64,000 nt of DNA from Curtobacterium sp. 'Ferrero' (GCF_002412165.1 NZ_NXIA01000016.1:23827-87826); one strand, 5' to 3'. Shown: positions 39,555 to 48,701, counted from the first letter of the stretch. Notes: generated from the sequence alone by a model not told the origin. Translations and numbers: made by a program.

Positions 39555-40883
39555 TCAGCTCTTCGACGCCTCGACGAAGTTCTGCCGCGGGTCCGTCTCC
39601 TTGATCAGCGACGTCGCGTCGCGACCGGAGACCGCGCCGGTGACCCAGCCGATGATGATGCGGGCCTTGCGGTTGAGCGTCGGCATCGCGTAGACGTGGT
39701 ACGCACGGTGTGCGAGCCAGGCGAGGAGGTTCGTCATCTTGACGCCCTTGATGTTCGCCGCGCCCTTCGCGACGCCGTACGAGGCGACGGTGCCGATCGA
39801 CGGGTGGCGGTACTCCTCGAGCGGCTTCCCGGTGATGGTCGCGACGATGTTGTCCGCCGCCACCACGGCCTGCCGGACGGCGTTCTGCGCGTTCGGCGGG
39901 TAGTACGCCGGCTGCTTCTCGGCGGTCAGGTCGGGCACCTGGGCGACGTCACCGAGGCCCCAGACGCCCGGGACGACCTCGTGGGTGTCCTCGGCCTCGA
40001 CCTGCAGCTTCGCGTTGGCGGCGAGGTGCCCCTTCGGGCCGCGCGGCAGGTCCGAGGCGTCGAGCAGCGGGTTCGGCTTCACGCCCGCGGTCCAGACGAG
40101 CAGGCCGGCGGCGAACTCGTCGCCGTCCGAGAGCTTGATGACCCCGCCCTCGGCGCTCGGCATCGTCGTCTTCAGCCGGACGTCGATCCCGCGGGCGCGC
40201 AGCGACTCGAGGGTCCACTTCGACAGCTCGGGACCGACCTCGGGGGCGACCCGGTCGAGGGCGTCGATGAGGACCCAGCGGGGGTGCTCGCCGGCCAGCG
40301 ACGGGTACGTCCCGATCGCGGCCTGCGAGACGTCGAAGAGCTCGCCGATCGCTTCGACGCCGGTGTAGCCGCCGCCGACGAAGATGCTCGTCAGCAGGCG
40401 TCGACGCTCCTCCTCGTCGCGGGTCGCCGCGGCCTTCGCGATGTTGTCGAGCAGCTTGGCGCGGACGTAGGCCGCTTCCTCGACGCTCTTGAAGCCGACG
40501 CCGTACTCCTCGAGCCCGGGGGTCGGGAACGTGCGCGTGACCGAGCCGAGGGCCACGACGAGCTGGTCGTACCCGAGCGTGCGGTCGTCGCCGCCCGCCG
40601 TCGAGATCGACACGGTCTTGTCCTTCGACGAGATCCCGGTGACCTTGCCCTGGATGACGCGGGTGCGGCGGAGCGCCCGTCGCAGCTCGACGGTGACGTC
40701 CTTGGGTGCGATGTGTCCGCCCGCGACCTCCGGCAGGAACGGCAGGTACGTGTAGTAGGTGTTCTGGTCGACGAGCGTGATGCGCATCGGGACCGTGGCG
40801 GCGTGCTTCTGCAGCTGCTTGACGGTCGTGTAGCCGGCGGCGCCGCCACCGAGGACCAGGACGTGCGGGATCGAATCTGCCAT
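39555..40883 (-). CDS. ndh: Type II NADH dehydrogenase
   Basis: This gene encodes 442 residues, a single-chain flavoprotein passing electrons from NADH to menaquinone without proton pumping. The FAD motif is LVLGGGAAGYTTVKQL near the N-terminus. The NADH-binding GGGYTGVEAIGEL is central, and the C-terminal FAD contact GVWGLGDVAQVP is intact. The tail region with WLAHRAYHVYAMP is the membrane-contact helix typical of NDH-2. The ATG at 40883 lies 6 nt after TAGACC. It probably feeds the bcc-aa3 branch encoded near 3.6-7.9 kb. Confidence 0.94.
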   Translation of the reverse strand: MADSIPHVLVLGGGAAGYTTVKQLQKHAATVPMRITLVDQNTYYTYLPFLPEVAGGHIAPKDVTVELRRALRRTRVIQGKVTGISSKDKTVSISTAGGDDRTLGYDQLVVALGSVTRTFPTPGLEEYGVGFKSVEEAAYVRAKLLDNIAKAAATRDEEERRRLLTSIFVGGGYTGVEAIGELFDVSQAAIGTYPSLAGEHPRWVLIDALDRVAPEVGPELSKWTLESLRARGIDVRLKTTMPSAEGGVIKLSDGDEFAAGLLVWTAGVKPNPLLDASDLPRGPKGHLAANAKLQVEAEDTHEVVPGVWGLGDVAQVPDLTAEKQPAYYPPNAQNAVRQAVVAADNIVATITGKPLEEYRHPSIGTVASYGVAKGAANIKGVKMTNLLAWLAHRAYHVYAMPTLNRKARIIIGWVTGAVSGRDATSLIKETDPRQNFVEASKS

Positions 40884-40918
40884 GCGTCCGGTCTACCGGA
40901 ACTTCCCCTGTGTCGTCA

Positions 40919-41749
40919 TCAGGCCGCGCCGCTCGGGCCGGAGCGCGCAGAACGTCGGCGGTGCCGCACGAGGTCGGCCGAGCGCACCAGTCGCAGCGCG
41001 GTGACGAGCAGGACCCCGCCGAGCACGTTGAACACCAGCGTGTAGCCGAACCACCCCGCCCACTGCCCGTAGGACACGTCGGCGCCGGCCTGGATCGCCC
41101 CGAACACCAGGAGCGAGTCGAGGATCGAGTGGAAGAGCTGCAGTCCGGAGAGCAGGAACCCGCCGACGACGGCGGCGACGATCTTCGCCGGGTCGGAGTC
41201 GGTGCCCTGCTGCATGCGTGTGACCAGGGTGATCGTGCTCCCGCCGAGGACCGCCAGCACCGCGACCTGCAGCCCGAACGGCGCGTCGACGTAGTGCCGT
41301 GCGGCCTCCTCGAGCTCGTCGTGCCACTGCGGGAATGCCTGCACGACGAGCCACATGAACAGCCAGCCGCCGGCGAGGTTGCTCAGCAGCGTGCCGACCC
41401 AGAGCCGAGCGAGCTGCACGACGGTGCCCTCCCGGGCGACGAGCGCGACGATCGGCAGGAGGAAGTTCTCGGTGAAGAGCTCGCTGTGCGCGAGGTACAG
41501 GGCGATGAGGCCGATGCCGAACGCGAGACCGGCGAGCAGGTGGCTGTCGGTCTCGTGCAGGACGGCCAGGTACGCCATGACACCGAGCCCGATCTCGAGG
41601 CCGCCGGCGAGCCCGGTCGCCACCACCACGCGGGTTGTCCGCTGGAGCCGTTCGGCACCCTCCTCGACGACCGCTTCGAACGAGTCCTCGATCTCGTCCT
41701 CGACAGGGGCGTCGCTCTCGCCGAGCTCTCGGCGTCGTTCATCGCTCAC
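40919..41749 (-). CDS. Formate/nitrite transporter family protein (YfdC-like)
   Basis: This gene encodes 276 residues. A charged, Glu-rich cytoplasmic N-terminus of about 40 residues is followed by six helices. Family features include GIGLIALYLAHSELFTENFLLP, LWVGTLLSNLAGGW and GFLLSGLQLFHSILDSLLVF. The longer N-terminus resembles the YfdC subgroup rather than FocA or NirC, whose substrate is not settled. The GTG at 41749 lies 7 nt after TAGCGT (complement of 41757-41762). It lies 35 nt before ndh on the same strand. Confidence 0.87.
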   Translation of the reverse strand: MSDERRRELGESDAPVEDEIEDSFEAVVEEGAERLQRTTRVVVATGLAGGLEIGLGVMAYLAVLHETDSHLLAGLAFGIGLIALYLAHSELFTENFLLPIVALVAREGTVVQLARLWVGTLLSNLAGGWLFMWLVVQAFPQWHDELEEAARHYVDAPFGLQVAVLAVLGGSTITLVTRMQQGTDSDPAKIVAAVVGGFLLSGLQLFHSILDSLLVFGAIQAGADVSYGQWAGWFGYTLVFNVLGGVLLVTALRLVRSADLVRHRRRSARSGPSGAA

Positions 41750-41795
41750 GTCGGCGACGCTAGTCCGGGGCGCTGGGGCCGGTGTCGGCCGACCG

Positions 41796-41863
41796 CCCTG
41801 GTGCGCCGCGTTCCCTGGTGCGCCGCGTTCCCTGGTGCGCCGCGTTCGCTGGTGCGCCGCGTT
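41796..41863. repeat. 17-bp tandem repeat, four copies
   Basis: CCCTGGTGCGCCGCGTT is repeated at 41796-41812, 41813-41829, 41830-41846 (one change) and 41847-41863 (changed end). The array fills the gap between the FNT gene's promoter and the stop of the DUF2254 gene at 41887. It has no spacers. Confidence 0.85.
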
Positions 41864-41886
41864 CCCTGGTGCGCCGCGGGCCCGGG

Positions 41887-43179
41887 TCAGCCGCGTGCCC
41901 GCTGGAGCGCGTCGAGCGTCGGCTCCAATAGTCCGCGCCGCCGCTCCGGGGCGACGTCCTCGAGCCGACGGGCCAGCCGGACGGCGGCCTCGAGCACGAT
42001 CGGGTGCTCGCTGCCGTACGTCAGCACCGACGCGAACACGGAGTCGACGAGCTCCACCACCGCCGGCCACCGCGGCACCACGCGGACGCCGCCGTCGTCG
42101 TCGCAGTAGGCCGTGACCGGCTCGCGGCCGCGCCAGAGCGGCACGAGCGCGGTGGCGGACAGGTCGAGCGCGCTCACGGCGGTGTACGGGTCGTTGGTGC
42201 CCGACGCGAGGCCGCGCACGGCGATCTCGACGAGCTGCTGCAACGCGAAGCCCACGTCCTGCAGCGGCGTGCGGGCGCTGCCGAGGGCGACGGACGAGCG
42301 CAGCAGACCCCGGAGGGCCCGCTCCGCCCGGTCCTGCGCCGTCCGGTCGCCCGCGGTGCCGTCGCGCTCCGTGCCGTCGTCGGCCGGGCGGTCGGGGCTG
42401 TCCGGCAGCGTGACCCGCCAGACCGGGTCCCCGACGATGACGTGGTCGCCGGGCATGGCGACCACGTCGATCCGCGCGTCGTGGTCGGCGGCCCATGAGA
42501 CGAGCGCCGCCCAGTGCACCGACTGCACGTACCCGTCACCGGCGGTCCGCACGACGATCGCACACCCGTCGGCAGGCGGCCCGGTGACCGCTCCGGTACG
42601 GACACCCTCGTCGTCGCCGTCGCGGTACACGGCGTCGACGACTGCCTCGAGGTCGGTCTGCACCTGCTCCTGGAGCGAGGTGATCTGGGTGCTCGATGCG
42701 ATGTGGTGGATGAAGAACACGAGCACGGCGACGTCGACGACCCCGAGCAGGACGGCGACGTGGATCGCGACGACCGGGACGAACGCGTCGCCGTCGTCGA
42801 CCGCGGTGTGCACGGAGCGCAGCACCACCATCGCGTAGAGGAACGTCGACGTGAACGCGGCCAGGACGAACTGGTTGGCGCGGTCGGCCATGAAGTTCCG
42901 GACCAGCCGCGGGCCGTAGGTGGACGACGTCGTCGCGAGGACCGAGATCGTGATCGAGAACGACGTGCCCGCCACGGTCAGCATCGCGGTCCCGATCGTG
43001 GTGAGCACGGACCGGCCACCGCTCGCGCTGAGGGCGTCGAGGAACGTCAGTCGGGTACCCGCGTCGACGAGGGAGCGGTCGAGCAGCACCAGCAGTTCGG
43101 CGAGGACGATCGCGCCGATCCCGAGGACCGCCGGGAGGAACCAGAACGATTCGCGGATCCGGAGCAGGAGGGTGTGCAT
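41887..43179 (-). CDS. DUF2254 membrane protein
   Basis: This gene encodes 430 residues. Four hydrophobic helices lie in the first half (about 10-35, 60-85, 100-120 and 130-155), and a soluble C-terminal half follows. The segments GTAMLTVAGTSFSITISVLAT and YGPRLVRNFMADRANQF, and later DVGFALQQLVEIAVRGLASG with NDPYTAV, match the DUF2254 family, which has no assigned function. I chose the ATG at 43179 because CAGACT (complement of 43186-43191) lies 6 nt upstream; the frame is open to 43290. A 17-bp repeat array follows the stop. Confidence 0.85.
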   Translation of the reverse strand: MHTLLLRIRESFWFLPAVLGIGAIVLAELLVLLDRSLVDAGTRLTFLDALSASGGRSVLTTIGTAMLTVAGTSFSITISVLATTSSTYGPRLVRNFMADRANQFVLAAFTSTFLYAMVVLRSVHTAVDDGDAFVPVVAIHVAVLLGVVDVAVLVFFIHHIASSTQITSLQEQVQTDLEAVVDAVYRDGDDEGVRTGAVTGPPADGCAIVVRTAGDGYVQSVHWAALVSWAADHDARIDVVAMPGDHVIVGDPVWRVTLPDSPDRPADDGTERDGTAGDRTAQDRAERALRGLLRSSVALGSARTPLQDVGFALQQLVEIAVRGLASGTNDPYTAVSALDLSATALVPLWRGREPVTAYCDDDGGVRVVPRWPAVVELVDSVFASVLTYGSEHPIVLEAAVRLARRLEDVAPERRRGLLEPTLDALQRARG

Positions 43180-43253
43180 CACCCGAGTCTGTCGGAACGC
43201 GCTCGGACCGGTCTCGGGGATGCGGTGCGGCCCGATCCGGGGTGTCGTCCGGG

Positions 43254-43463
43254 TCAGTCCCGTGAGCGTCGGTCGCGCAGTCGCCACCACGCGGTCTCGG
43301 CGAGCTCGGGCCCCGTGTAGACGCCGTGCTGCGTCCGCCGCGACTCGGTCAACGAGAACCGGCGCAGCCGGTACCCGCCGCCGAAGCGGTCGATGATCGC
43401 CTCGGGCGACGACTCCGGGTCGCGCCGCACCAGCCAGGTGCGGTCGTCGACGGGCTCGATCAC
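43254..43463 (-). CDS. Short hypothetical protein following the SF2 helicase (69 aa)
   Basis: This gene encodes 69 residues starting at the GTG 43461-43463, 8 nt after the helicase TGA, so it is probably co-transcribed with it. The sequence includes WLVRRDPESSPEAI and a compact GGGYRLRRFSL beta region, then GPELAETAWWRLRDRR. It is mixed alpha/beta with four Trp and no membrane segment. I do not recognise the family. The frame extends further upstream into the helicase gene in another frame, but that part looks like a shadow. Confidence 0.6.
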   Translation of the reverse strand: MIEPVDDRTWLVRRDPESSPEAIIDRFGGGYRLRRFSLTESRRTQHGVYTGPELAETAWWRLRDRRSRD

Positions 43464-43470
43464 GCGGGGG

Positions 43471-45363
43471 TCACCGGCGCCCGCCGATCCGCGAGCGCAG
43501 CACGTCGATGCGCTTCTGGATCTGCTCGACGCTCGCCTGCGCGACGGCCGGGCCGCCACTGATCCGCCGGAGCTCGGCGTGGATCGCGCCGTGGGGCTCG
43601 TTCGAGTGGCGCGACCAGATCGACACGAGCCGGGCGAGCTCGGAGCGCTGTTCCTTGAGGGTCATGTACATCGGACGGGCCTCGTCGACCTTGGGCTTCG
43701 GCAGTCCGTCCTTGGCCTGGCGTCCCTTCGAGCGCTTCGCCTGCGACGCCTGACGAGCCCGGAGGAGGTCGCGCACCTGGTCGGGTTCGAGCAGCCCGGG
43801 GATGCCGATGAAGTCGAGTTCCTCGAGCGAGCCGACCTCGCCACCGGAGCCGAACTCGCCGCCGTCGTAGAGGACTCGGTCGAACGACGCCTGCGAGTCG
43901 AGCGCCTCGAACGGCTGGACCTCGAGGAGGCTCTCGGAGGCGCGGTCCTCACGATTCGCCTCGGCGACCATCGCGTCTTCCGGGTTGTAGAGGCCGTCGT
44001 CGGCGTCCTTCGGCCGGTCGAGCGCGTGGTCCCGCTCGAGTTCGAGCGACGCCGCCAACGCCATCAGGCTCGGCACGCTCGGCAGGAACACCGAGGCGGT
44101 CTCGCCCCGGCGCCGGGCCCGGACGAAGCGCCCGATGACCTGCGCGAAGAACAGCGGCGTGCTCGCACTGGTGGCGTAGACGCCGACGCAGAGCCGCGGG
44201 ACGTCGACGCCCTCGGACACCATGCGGACCGCGACCATCCAGCGCGAGTCCCCCTCGGCGAACGCCCCGATCCGCTCCGAGGCCGCGGCCTCGTCCGACA
44301 GGACCACGGTCGGCCGCTCGCCGGTGAGCTGTTGGAGGATGCGTGCGTAGGCCCGTGCCGTCGTCGTGTCGGTCGCGATGACCAGTCCCCCGGCGTCGGG
44401 CACGCCGCGCCGCACCTCGGTCAGCCGCTTGTCGGCGGCGGAGAGCACGGCGGGCATCCACTCACCCTCGGGCGCCAGGGCGGTGCGCCACGCCTGGGCG
44501 GTGATGTCCTTGGTGACCTGCTCGCCGAGCGAGGCCGACATCTCGTCGCCCATGCGGGTCTTCCAGCGCATCTGCCCCGCGTAGGCCATGAACAGCACCG
44601 GGCGGACCACGCCGTCCTTGAGCGCCCGGCCGTAGCCGTAGTTGTAGTCGGAGATCGACGTCCGGATGCCCTGCTCGTCCGGTGCGTACTGCACGAACGG
44701 GATCGGCGCGGTGTCGGAACGGAACGGCGTTCCGGAGAGCGACAGGCGGCGGGTGGCCTTCGTGAAGGCCTCGCGGATGCCGTCGCCCCAGGTGAGCGCG
44801 TCGCCACCGTGGTGGACCTCGTCGAGGATGACGAGGGTCTTGCCGCCGGCCGTGATCCGCTGGTGGACCTCGGGGTTCATGCCGACCTGCGCGTAGGTGA
44901 TGGCCACGCCCTGGTAGTGCCGACCGAACATGCCGTCGCCGTTCTTGAACATCGGGTCGATGCGGATCCCGACGCGGTCGGCGGAGTCGGCCCACTGCCG
45001 CTTGAGGTGCTCGGTCGGTGCGACGACGACGATGCGGTCGACCGTGCCGCGCGCGAGGAGCTCCGTGGCGAGCCGGAGCGCGAACGTCGTCTTGCCGGCA
45101 CCCGGCGTCGCGGCGGCGAGGAAGTCGCGCGGCTCGGTCTCGAAGTACTTCGTGAGGGCCTCGACCTGCCAGGCGCGCAGCTTCGACGCGGTGCCCCACG
45201 CGGCGCGGTCCGGGAACGCCGGCGAGAGGTGCTCGGCCGCGGCGTTGCCGGCTGCTTCGGCCTGCGCCGCCGCCGCGTCGTGTGGCCGCACAGCGGACCC
45301 GTCCGACGCGTCGCTCCACAGCGTCGCGGCCTGGTCCTGGTTGTCGTACTCCGCTGCGCTCAC
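43471..45363 (-). CDS. Superfamily 2 DEAD/DEAH-type helicase
   Basis: This gene encodes 630 residues. The Walker A is ATPGAGKTTFALR, the Walker B is VILDEVHHGGD, motif III is LSLSGTPFRSD and motif VI is QVIGRFVRARR. The layout, with a short C-terminal charged domain, is close to the type III restriction ResIII/XPB-like group of stand-alone DNA helicases. I chose the GTG at 45363: TACAAT (complement of 45372-45377) lies 8 nt upstream. The open frame starts at 45384, which would overlap dinB slightly. The nucleic-acid substrate is unknown. Confidence 0.9.
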   Translation of the reverse strand: MSAAEYDNQDQAATLWSDASDGSAVRPHDAAAAQAEAAGNAAAEHLSPAFPDRAAWGTASKLRAWQVEALTKYFETEPRDFLAAATPGAGKTTFALRLATELLARGTVDRIVVVAPTEHLKRQWADSADRVGIRIDPMFKNGDGMFGRHYQGVAITYAQVGMNPEVHQRITAGGKTLVILDEVHHGGDALTWGDGIREAFTKATRRLSLSGTPFRSDTAPIPFVQYAPDEQGIRTSISDYNYGYGRALKDGVVRPVLFMAYAGQMRWKTRMGDEMSASLGEQVTKDITAQAWRTALAPEGEWMPAVLSAADKRLTEVRRGVPDAGGLVIATDTTTARAYARILQQLTGERPTVVLSDEAAASERIGAFAEGDSRWMVAVRMVSEGVDVPRLCVGVYATSASTPLFFAQVIGRFVRARRRGETASVFLPSVPSLMALAASLELERDHALDRPKDADDGLYNPEDAMVAEANREDRASESLLEVQPFEALDSQASFDRVLYDGGEFGSGGEVGSLEELDFIGIPGLLEPDQVRDLLRARQASQAKRSKGRQAKDGLPKPKVDEARPMYMTLKEQRSELARLVSIWSRHSNEPHGAIHAELRRISGGPAVAQASVEQIQKRIDVLRSRIGGRR

Positions 45364-45380
45364 TCCACCCGATTGTACCG

Positions 45381-46631
45381 TCACGCCGGGTCCTGCCGGG
45401 CGTGCGGGGCACGCTGCTCGGGCGCGTTCCGCACGAGCGACGCCGGTCGCAGCACGCCGGCACCGAAGCGCGCGGCCACGGCGTCGACCGTCGTCTCGGT
45501 CTCACGCCACGGCGCGTCGTCGTCCCACAGGGCGTTGCTCGCCGCCGCGGGTACGAGGTTCTCGCCGCGGACGCCGATCAGGCGGATCCGGTTGCCCGGA
45601 CGGTGCAGCACGTCGTACAGCTCGACGGCTTCGCGGTGCAGCCGCTTGGCGACGTCGGTCGGCTCGGCCAGGGTCCGTGACCGGGTGAGCGTGGTGAAGT
45701 CGGTGTAGCGCACCTTGAGCGCGACCGTCCGCGCCTGCACGTCGGCACGGCGGAGCCGGACGGCCACCTTGTCCGCGAGGCGCAGGAGTTCGCGGGCGAC
45801 GTCGTCACGCTCGGTGAGGTCGTGGCCGAACGTGACCTCGTGCCCGATCGACTTCTCCCCGACCCCCGTCTCGACGACCCGGGGGTCCCGGCCCCACGCG
45901 AGGTCGTGGAGTCGTTGCCCGCCGGCCGGCCCGAGCGCCGAGACGAGGGACGCCAGTGGGGTGGTGGCGAGGTCGCCGACGGTGCGGATGCCGCGCCGCT
46001 CGAGCGTCTCCTGCGTCTTGCCGCCGACGCCCCACAGCGCCGACACCGGCTGCGGGTGCAGGAACGCGACCGTGTCGTCGGCCGGCACGACGAGGAGCCC
46101 GTCCGGCTTGGCCCGGCTCGACGCCAGCTTCGCGACGAACTTCGTCGCCGCCGCGCCCACCGAGCAGTGCAGACCGGTCTCCGCGAACACCGCTCGGCGG
46201 ATCGCCGCCCCGATCTGCCACGGGGTGCCGTAGAGCCGGAGGGCGCCGGCGACGTCGAGGAACGCCTCGTCGATGCCGAGGCGCTCGACCCGCGGGGTGA
46301 AGCGGTCGAACACGGCCATCACGGCAGCGGACTGCTCGCGGTACTTCTCGAAGTGCGGTTCGACGACGACGGCGTTCGGGCAGCGGCGCTTGGCGACCGC
46401 CATCGGCATCGCGGAGTTCACGCCGTACCTCCGGGCCTCGTACGTGGCGGCGGTCACCACCGAGCGGTCGGAGTCGTGCCCGACGATCACCGGCAGGCCG
46501 ACCAGGTCGGGCCGGTCGAGCAGTTCGACGGAGGCGAAGAAGGCGTCCATGTCGACGTGCAGCACGGTGGCGGTCACGTCGTCGACGGGCGCGTCGGAGA
46601 CGAGCCGGTTGCGTCCGTCCTGCTTGCTCAC
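45381..46631 (-). CDS. dinB: DNA polymerase IV (Y-family)
   Basis: This gene encodes 416 residues. Motif HVDMDAFFASVE carries the first metal ligands, YEARRYGVNSAMP is the finger region and SIDEA-like LGIDEAFLDVAG carries the catalytic acids. Then follow SVGAAATKFVAKLAS, the helix-hairpin-helix VSALWGVGGKTQETL and the little-finger domain (SIGHEVTFG). No beta-clamp motif is obvious at the very end. I chose the GTG at 46631 because the family N-terminus begins shortly after it. It is 17 nt upstream of the helicase on the same strand. Confidence 0.95.
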   Translation of the reverse strand: MSKQDGRNRLVSDAPVDDVTATVLHVDMDAFFASVELLDRPDLVGLPVIVGHDSDRSVVTAATYEARRYGVNSAMPMAVAKRRCPNAVVVEPHFEKYREQSAAVMAVFDRFTPRVERLGIDEAFLDVAGALRLYGTPWQIGAAIRRAVFAETGLHCSVGAAATKFVAKLASSRAKPDGLLVVPADDTVAFLHPQPVSALWGVGGKTQETLERRGIRTVGDLATTPLASLVSALGPAGGQRLHDLAWGRDPRVVETGVGEKSIGHEVTFGHDLTERDDVARELLRLADKVAVRLRRADVQARTVALKVRYTDFTTLTRSRTLAEPTDVAKRLHREAVELYDVLHRPGNRIRLIGVRGENLVPAAASNALWDDDAPWRETETTVDAVAARFGAGVLRPASLVRNAPEQRAPHARQDPA

Positions 46632-46698
46632 ACGGCGATGATGCCACCGACCGCCGACATCGACGTCCCGCCCGCTGCCGGCACCGCGGGCGGGCGCT

Positions 46699-47844
46699 TC
46701 AGCCGACGGGTCCGAGCAGGCCCGCGGCGATCGTGCGCGCGGCCGAGTCCCGCGTCGACGGGTGGTACTGGCCGGCCCGGACGTCCCGGGCGAGGCGCGC
46801 GAGCTCGCTGCCGGCGCGGTACGCCGAGCCGCCGACGACCCGCAGGGCCTCGTCCACGACGCGCTGCGTCGCGTCGACCGTCCGGGCCTTCGTGCCGACG
46901 AGCAGCGGGAACCAGCGCGGCCCGTGGTCGACGAGGTCGTCGACGTCGCGGGCGAGCGTGTCGACCTGGAGCGCGACGGCGTCGACGGCGCCCTGCGCGT
47001 CCGCCAGGGCCCGACGGACGTCCGGGTCGCTCGACCGCGGCGTGCCGTCGAGCGCGGTCCGCTCCCGCACGGCCGCCACCGCGAGCTGCACGGCACGCTC
47101 GGCGATGCCCACGTACACGGCGGCGACGAGGAGTTCGAACGCCGCGAACACGCCGAAGGTCAGCGGGTCCTGGTTCGGCCCGACCGGCAGCGTGCGGACG
47201 ATCCGTCCGGCGGGCACGTGCACGCCCTCGAGCAGGGTCGTGCGGCTCTGCGTGGCGCGCATGCCGAGCACGTCCCAGTCGTCCAGGTGCCGCACGCCGC
47301 CGTCCGACCGCAGGACGAAGCCGTGGACGAGGACGGGTTCCGGCCCGGAGGTGTCCTTCCCGAACACGCTGAGCACGTCCCACGCCGGGGCGAGCGAGGT
47401 GGAGACCTTCGTGCCCGTGAAGCGGTAGCCGCCGTCGCCGTCGGGCTCCGCCCGCGTCAGCGAGTCGAAGAGCACGGCGTCGTTGCCGGGTTCGCTCACC
47501 CCGAACGCGAGCAGGTGGTCGTCCGCCGCGTGGTCGGTGACTGCCTGGAGGAACGACTCGCCTCGCGCACGCACCGCGCGAGCCGCCTGCACCCAGACCT
47601 GGTGCATCCCCAGCCCGAGCGCCGTCGCCGGCGCCGCCTGGGCGAGGGTCCGCTGCACCGCCGCGGTCGCCCGCAGCCCGAGGTCGCTCCCGCCCTGCTC
47701 CGACGGGACCCCGAGCCGGAGGTAGCCGGCGGCGCGGAGTTCGTCGAGGTCCTCGACGCAGAACGCGTTCGCGGTGTCGTACCCCGGCGCCCGTGCGGCG
47801 ATGCGCTGGAGGAGGTCCGCGGGGATCGGGTTGGCCGTGCTCAT
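46699..47844 (-). CDS. Acyl-CoA dehydrogenase-fold flavoprotein
   Basis: This gene encodes 381 residues. N-terminal helices, a beta domain with FGVSEPGNDAVLF and FTGTKVSTSLAPAWD, and a C-terminal helical domain follow the ACAD fold. The usual YEGT catalytic region of true dehydrogenases is not visible; the matching part reads RVVGGSAYRAGSELARLARD and HPSTRD, closer to the DszC/HsaA monooxygenase group. The enzyme may therefore use oxygen with reduced flavin rather than oxidise acyl-CoA. The ATG at 47844 lies 6 nt after TAGTCT, which overlaps the neighbour's -10 box. Confidence 0.85.
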   Translation of the reverse strand: MSTANPIPADLLQRIAARAPGYDTANAFCVEDLDELRAAGYLRLGVPSEQGGSDLGLRATAAVQRTLAQAAPATALGLGMHQVWVQAARAVRARGESFLQAVTDHAADDHLLAFGVSEPGNDAVLFDSLTRAEPDGDGGYRFTGTKVSTSLAPAWDVLSVFGKDTSGPEPVLVHGFVLRSDGGVRHLDDWDVLGMRATQSRTTLLEGVHVPAGRIVRTLPVGPNQDPLTFGVFAAFELLVAAVYVGIAERAVQLAVAAVRERTALDGTPRSSDPDVRRALADAQGAVDAVALQVDTLARDVDDLVDHGPRWFPLLVGTKARTVDATQRVVDEALRVVGGSAYRAGSELARLARDVRAGQYHPSTRDSAARTIAAGLLGPVG

Positions 47845-47867
47845 GCCACGAGACTAGGGTCCGAGAC
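47831..47867. promoter_or_regulatory. Divergent leaderless promoters with overlapping -10 boxes
   Basis: The two start codons, ATG 47844 (minus) and GTG 47868 (plus), are only 23 bp apart. On the plus strand TAGGGT at 47855-47860 lies 7 nt before the GTG. On the minus strand TAGTCT (complement of 47851-47856) lies 6 nt before the ATG. The two boxes share bases 47855-47856. TTGGCC at 47831-47836, 18 nt before the plus box, is a possible -35 inside the other gene. Confidence 0.6.
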
Positions 47868-48680
47868 GTGTCAGAACGTCATCCGTGGTCCAGGTACGTC
47901 GCGATCGGTGACTCGTTCACCGAGGGCATCGGGGACCCGGACCCCACGGTGCCGGGCGGCAACCGCGGCTGGGCCGACCGCGTCGCTGAGGTCCTCGCAC
48001 ACCGCGCTGCGACGACCGGTGCCGGCGACGCCGACTTCGCCTACGCGAACCTGGCCGTCCGGGGGCGCCTGCTCCGGCAGATCATCGACGAGCAGGTCGA
48101 ACCCGCGCTCGCGCTCGGACCGGACCTCGTCACGGTGTCCGCCGGCGGGAACGACATCATCCGCCCCGGCACCGACCCCGACGCGCTCGCCGAGGAGGTC
48201 GACGCCATGATCGCCCGGCTCCGGAGCGACGGCGCCACCGTCGTGATGTTCACGGGTCCCGACGTCGGCATGACCCCGGTGCTCGGCATGGTCCGCGGCA
48301 AGACGGCGATCTACAACGAGAACCTCCACGCCATCGCGTTGAAGCACGGCGCGGTCGTGGCCGACATGTGGGCGCTCCGGGTCCTCCGCGACCCGCGCAT
48401 GTGGGCTCCGGACCGCCTGCACCACTCCCCGACCGGGCACGCCACCGTCGCGGCCGCGGTGCTGGACGCGCTCGGCGTCGAGCACGAACTGGCCCCGTGG
48501 ACTCCGGAGCCGCTGGAGGCACGCCCGTGGCGGGAGGCCCGCGCCGAGGACCTCGGCTGGGCGAAGGAGTACCTCGTGCCGTGGGTGGTCCGGCGCATCC
48601 GGCACACGTCCTCCGGCGACGGGATCAGCCCGAAGCGGCCGACCCTGCAGGCGGTCGGCCGGCGCTCGGACACGCCCTGA
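47868..48680 (+). CDS. SGNH/GDSL hydrolase
   Basis: This gene encodes 270 residues. Block I, AIGDSFTEGIGDP, has the nucleophile Ser. Block III, SAGGNDIIRPG, has the oxyanion Asn, and block V, APDRLHHSPTGHA, has the catalytic Asp and His. No signal peptide is seen, so it is probably cytoplasmic. The C-terminal 50 residues (about 225-270) are extra to the core and end in basic sequence. It could be an esterase, acyltransferase or lysophospholipase. I chose the GTG at 47868 because TAGGGT lies 7 nt upstream; an in-frame start at 47793 would lie inside the opposite gene. Confidence 0.9.
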   Translation: MSERHPWSRYVAIGDSFTEGIGDPDPTVPGGNRGWADRVAEVLAHRAATTGAGDADFAYANLAVRGRLLRQIIDEQVEPALALGPDLVTVSAGGNDIIRPGTDPDALAEEVDAMIARLRSDGATVVMFTGPDVGMTPVLGMVRGKTAIYNENLHAIALKHGAVVADMWALRVLRDPRMWAPDRLHHSPTGHATVAAAVLDALGVEHELAPWTPEPLEARPWREARAEDLGWAKEYLVPWVVRRIRHTSSGDGISPKRPTLQAVGRRSDTP

Positions 48681-48701
48681 TCCGACCCGTGCGGCCGCCG
48701 G

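Noticed and set aside
41796..41863. Possible CRISPR array (17-bp units)
   Set aside because: There are no spacers; it is a simple tandem repeat.
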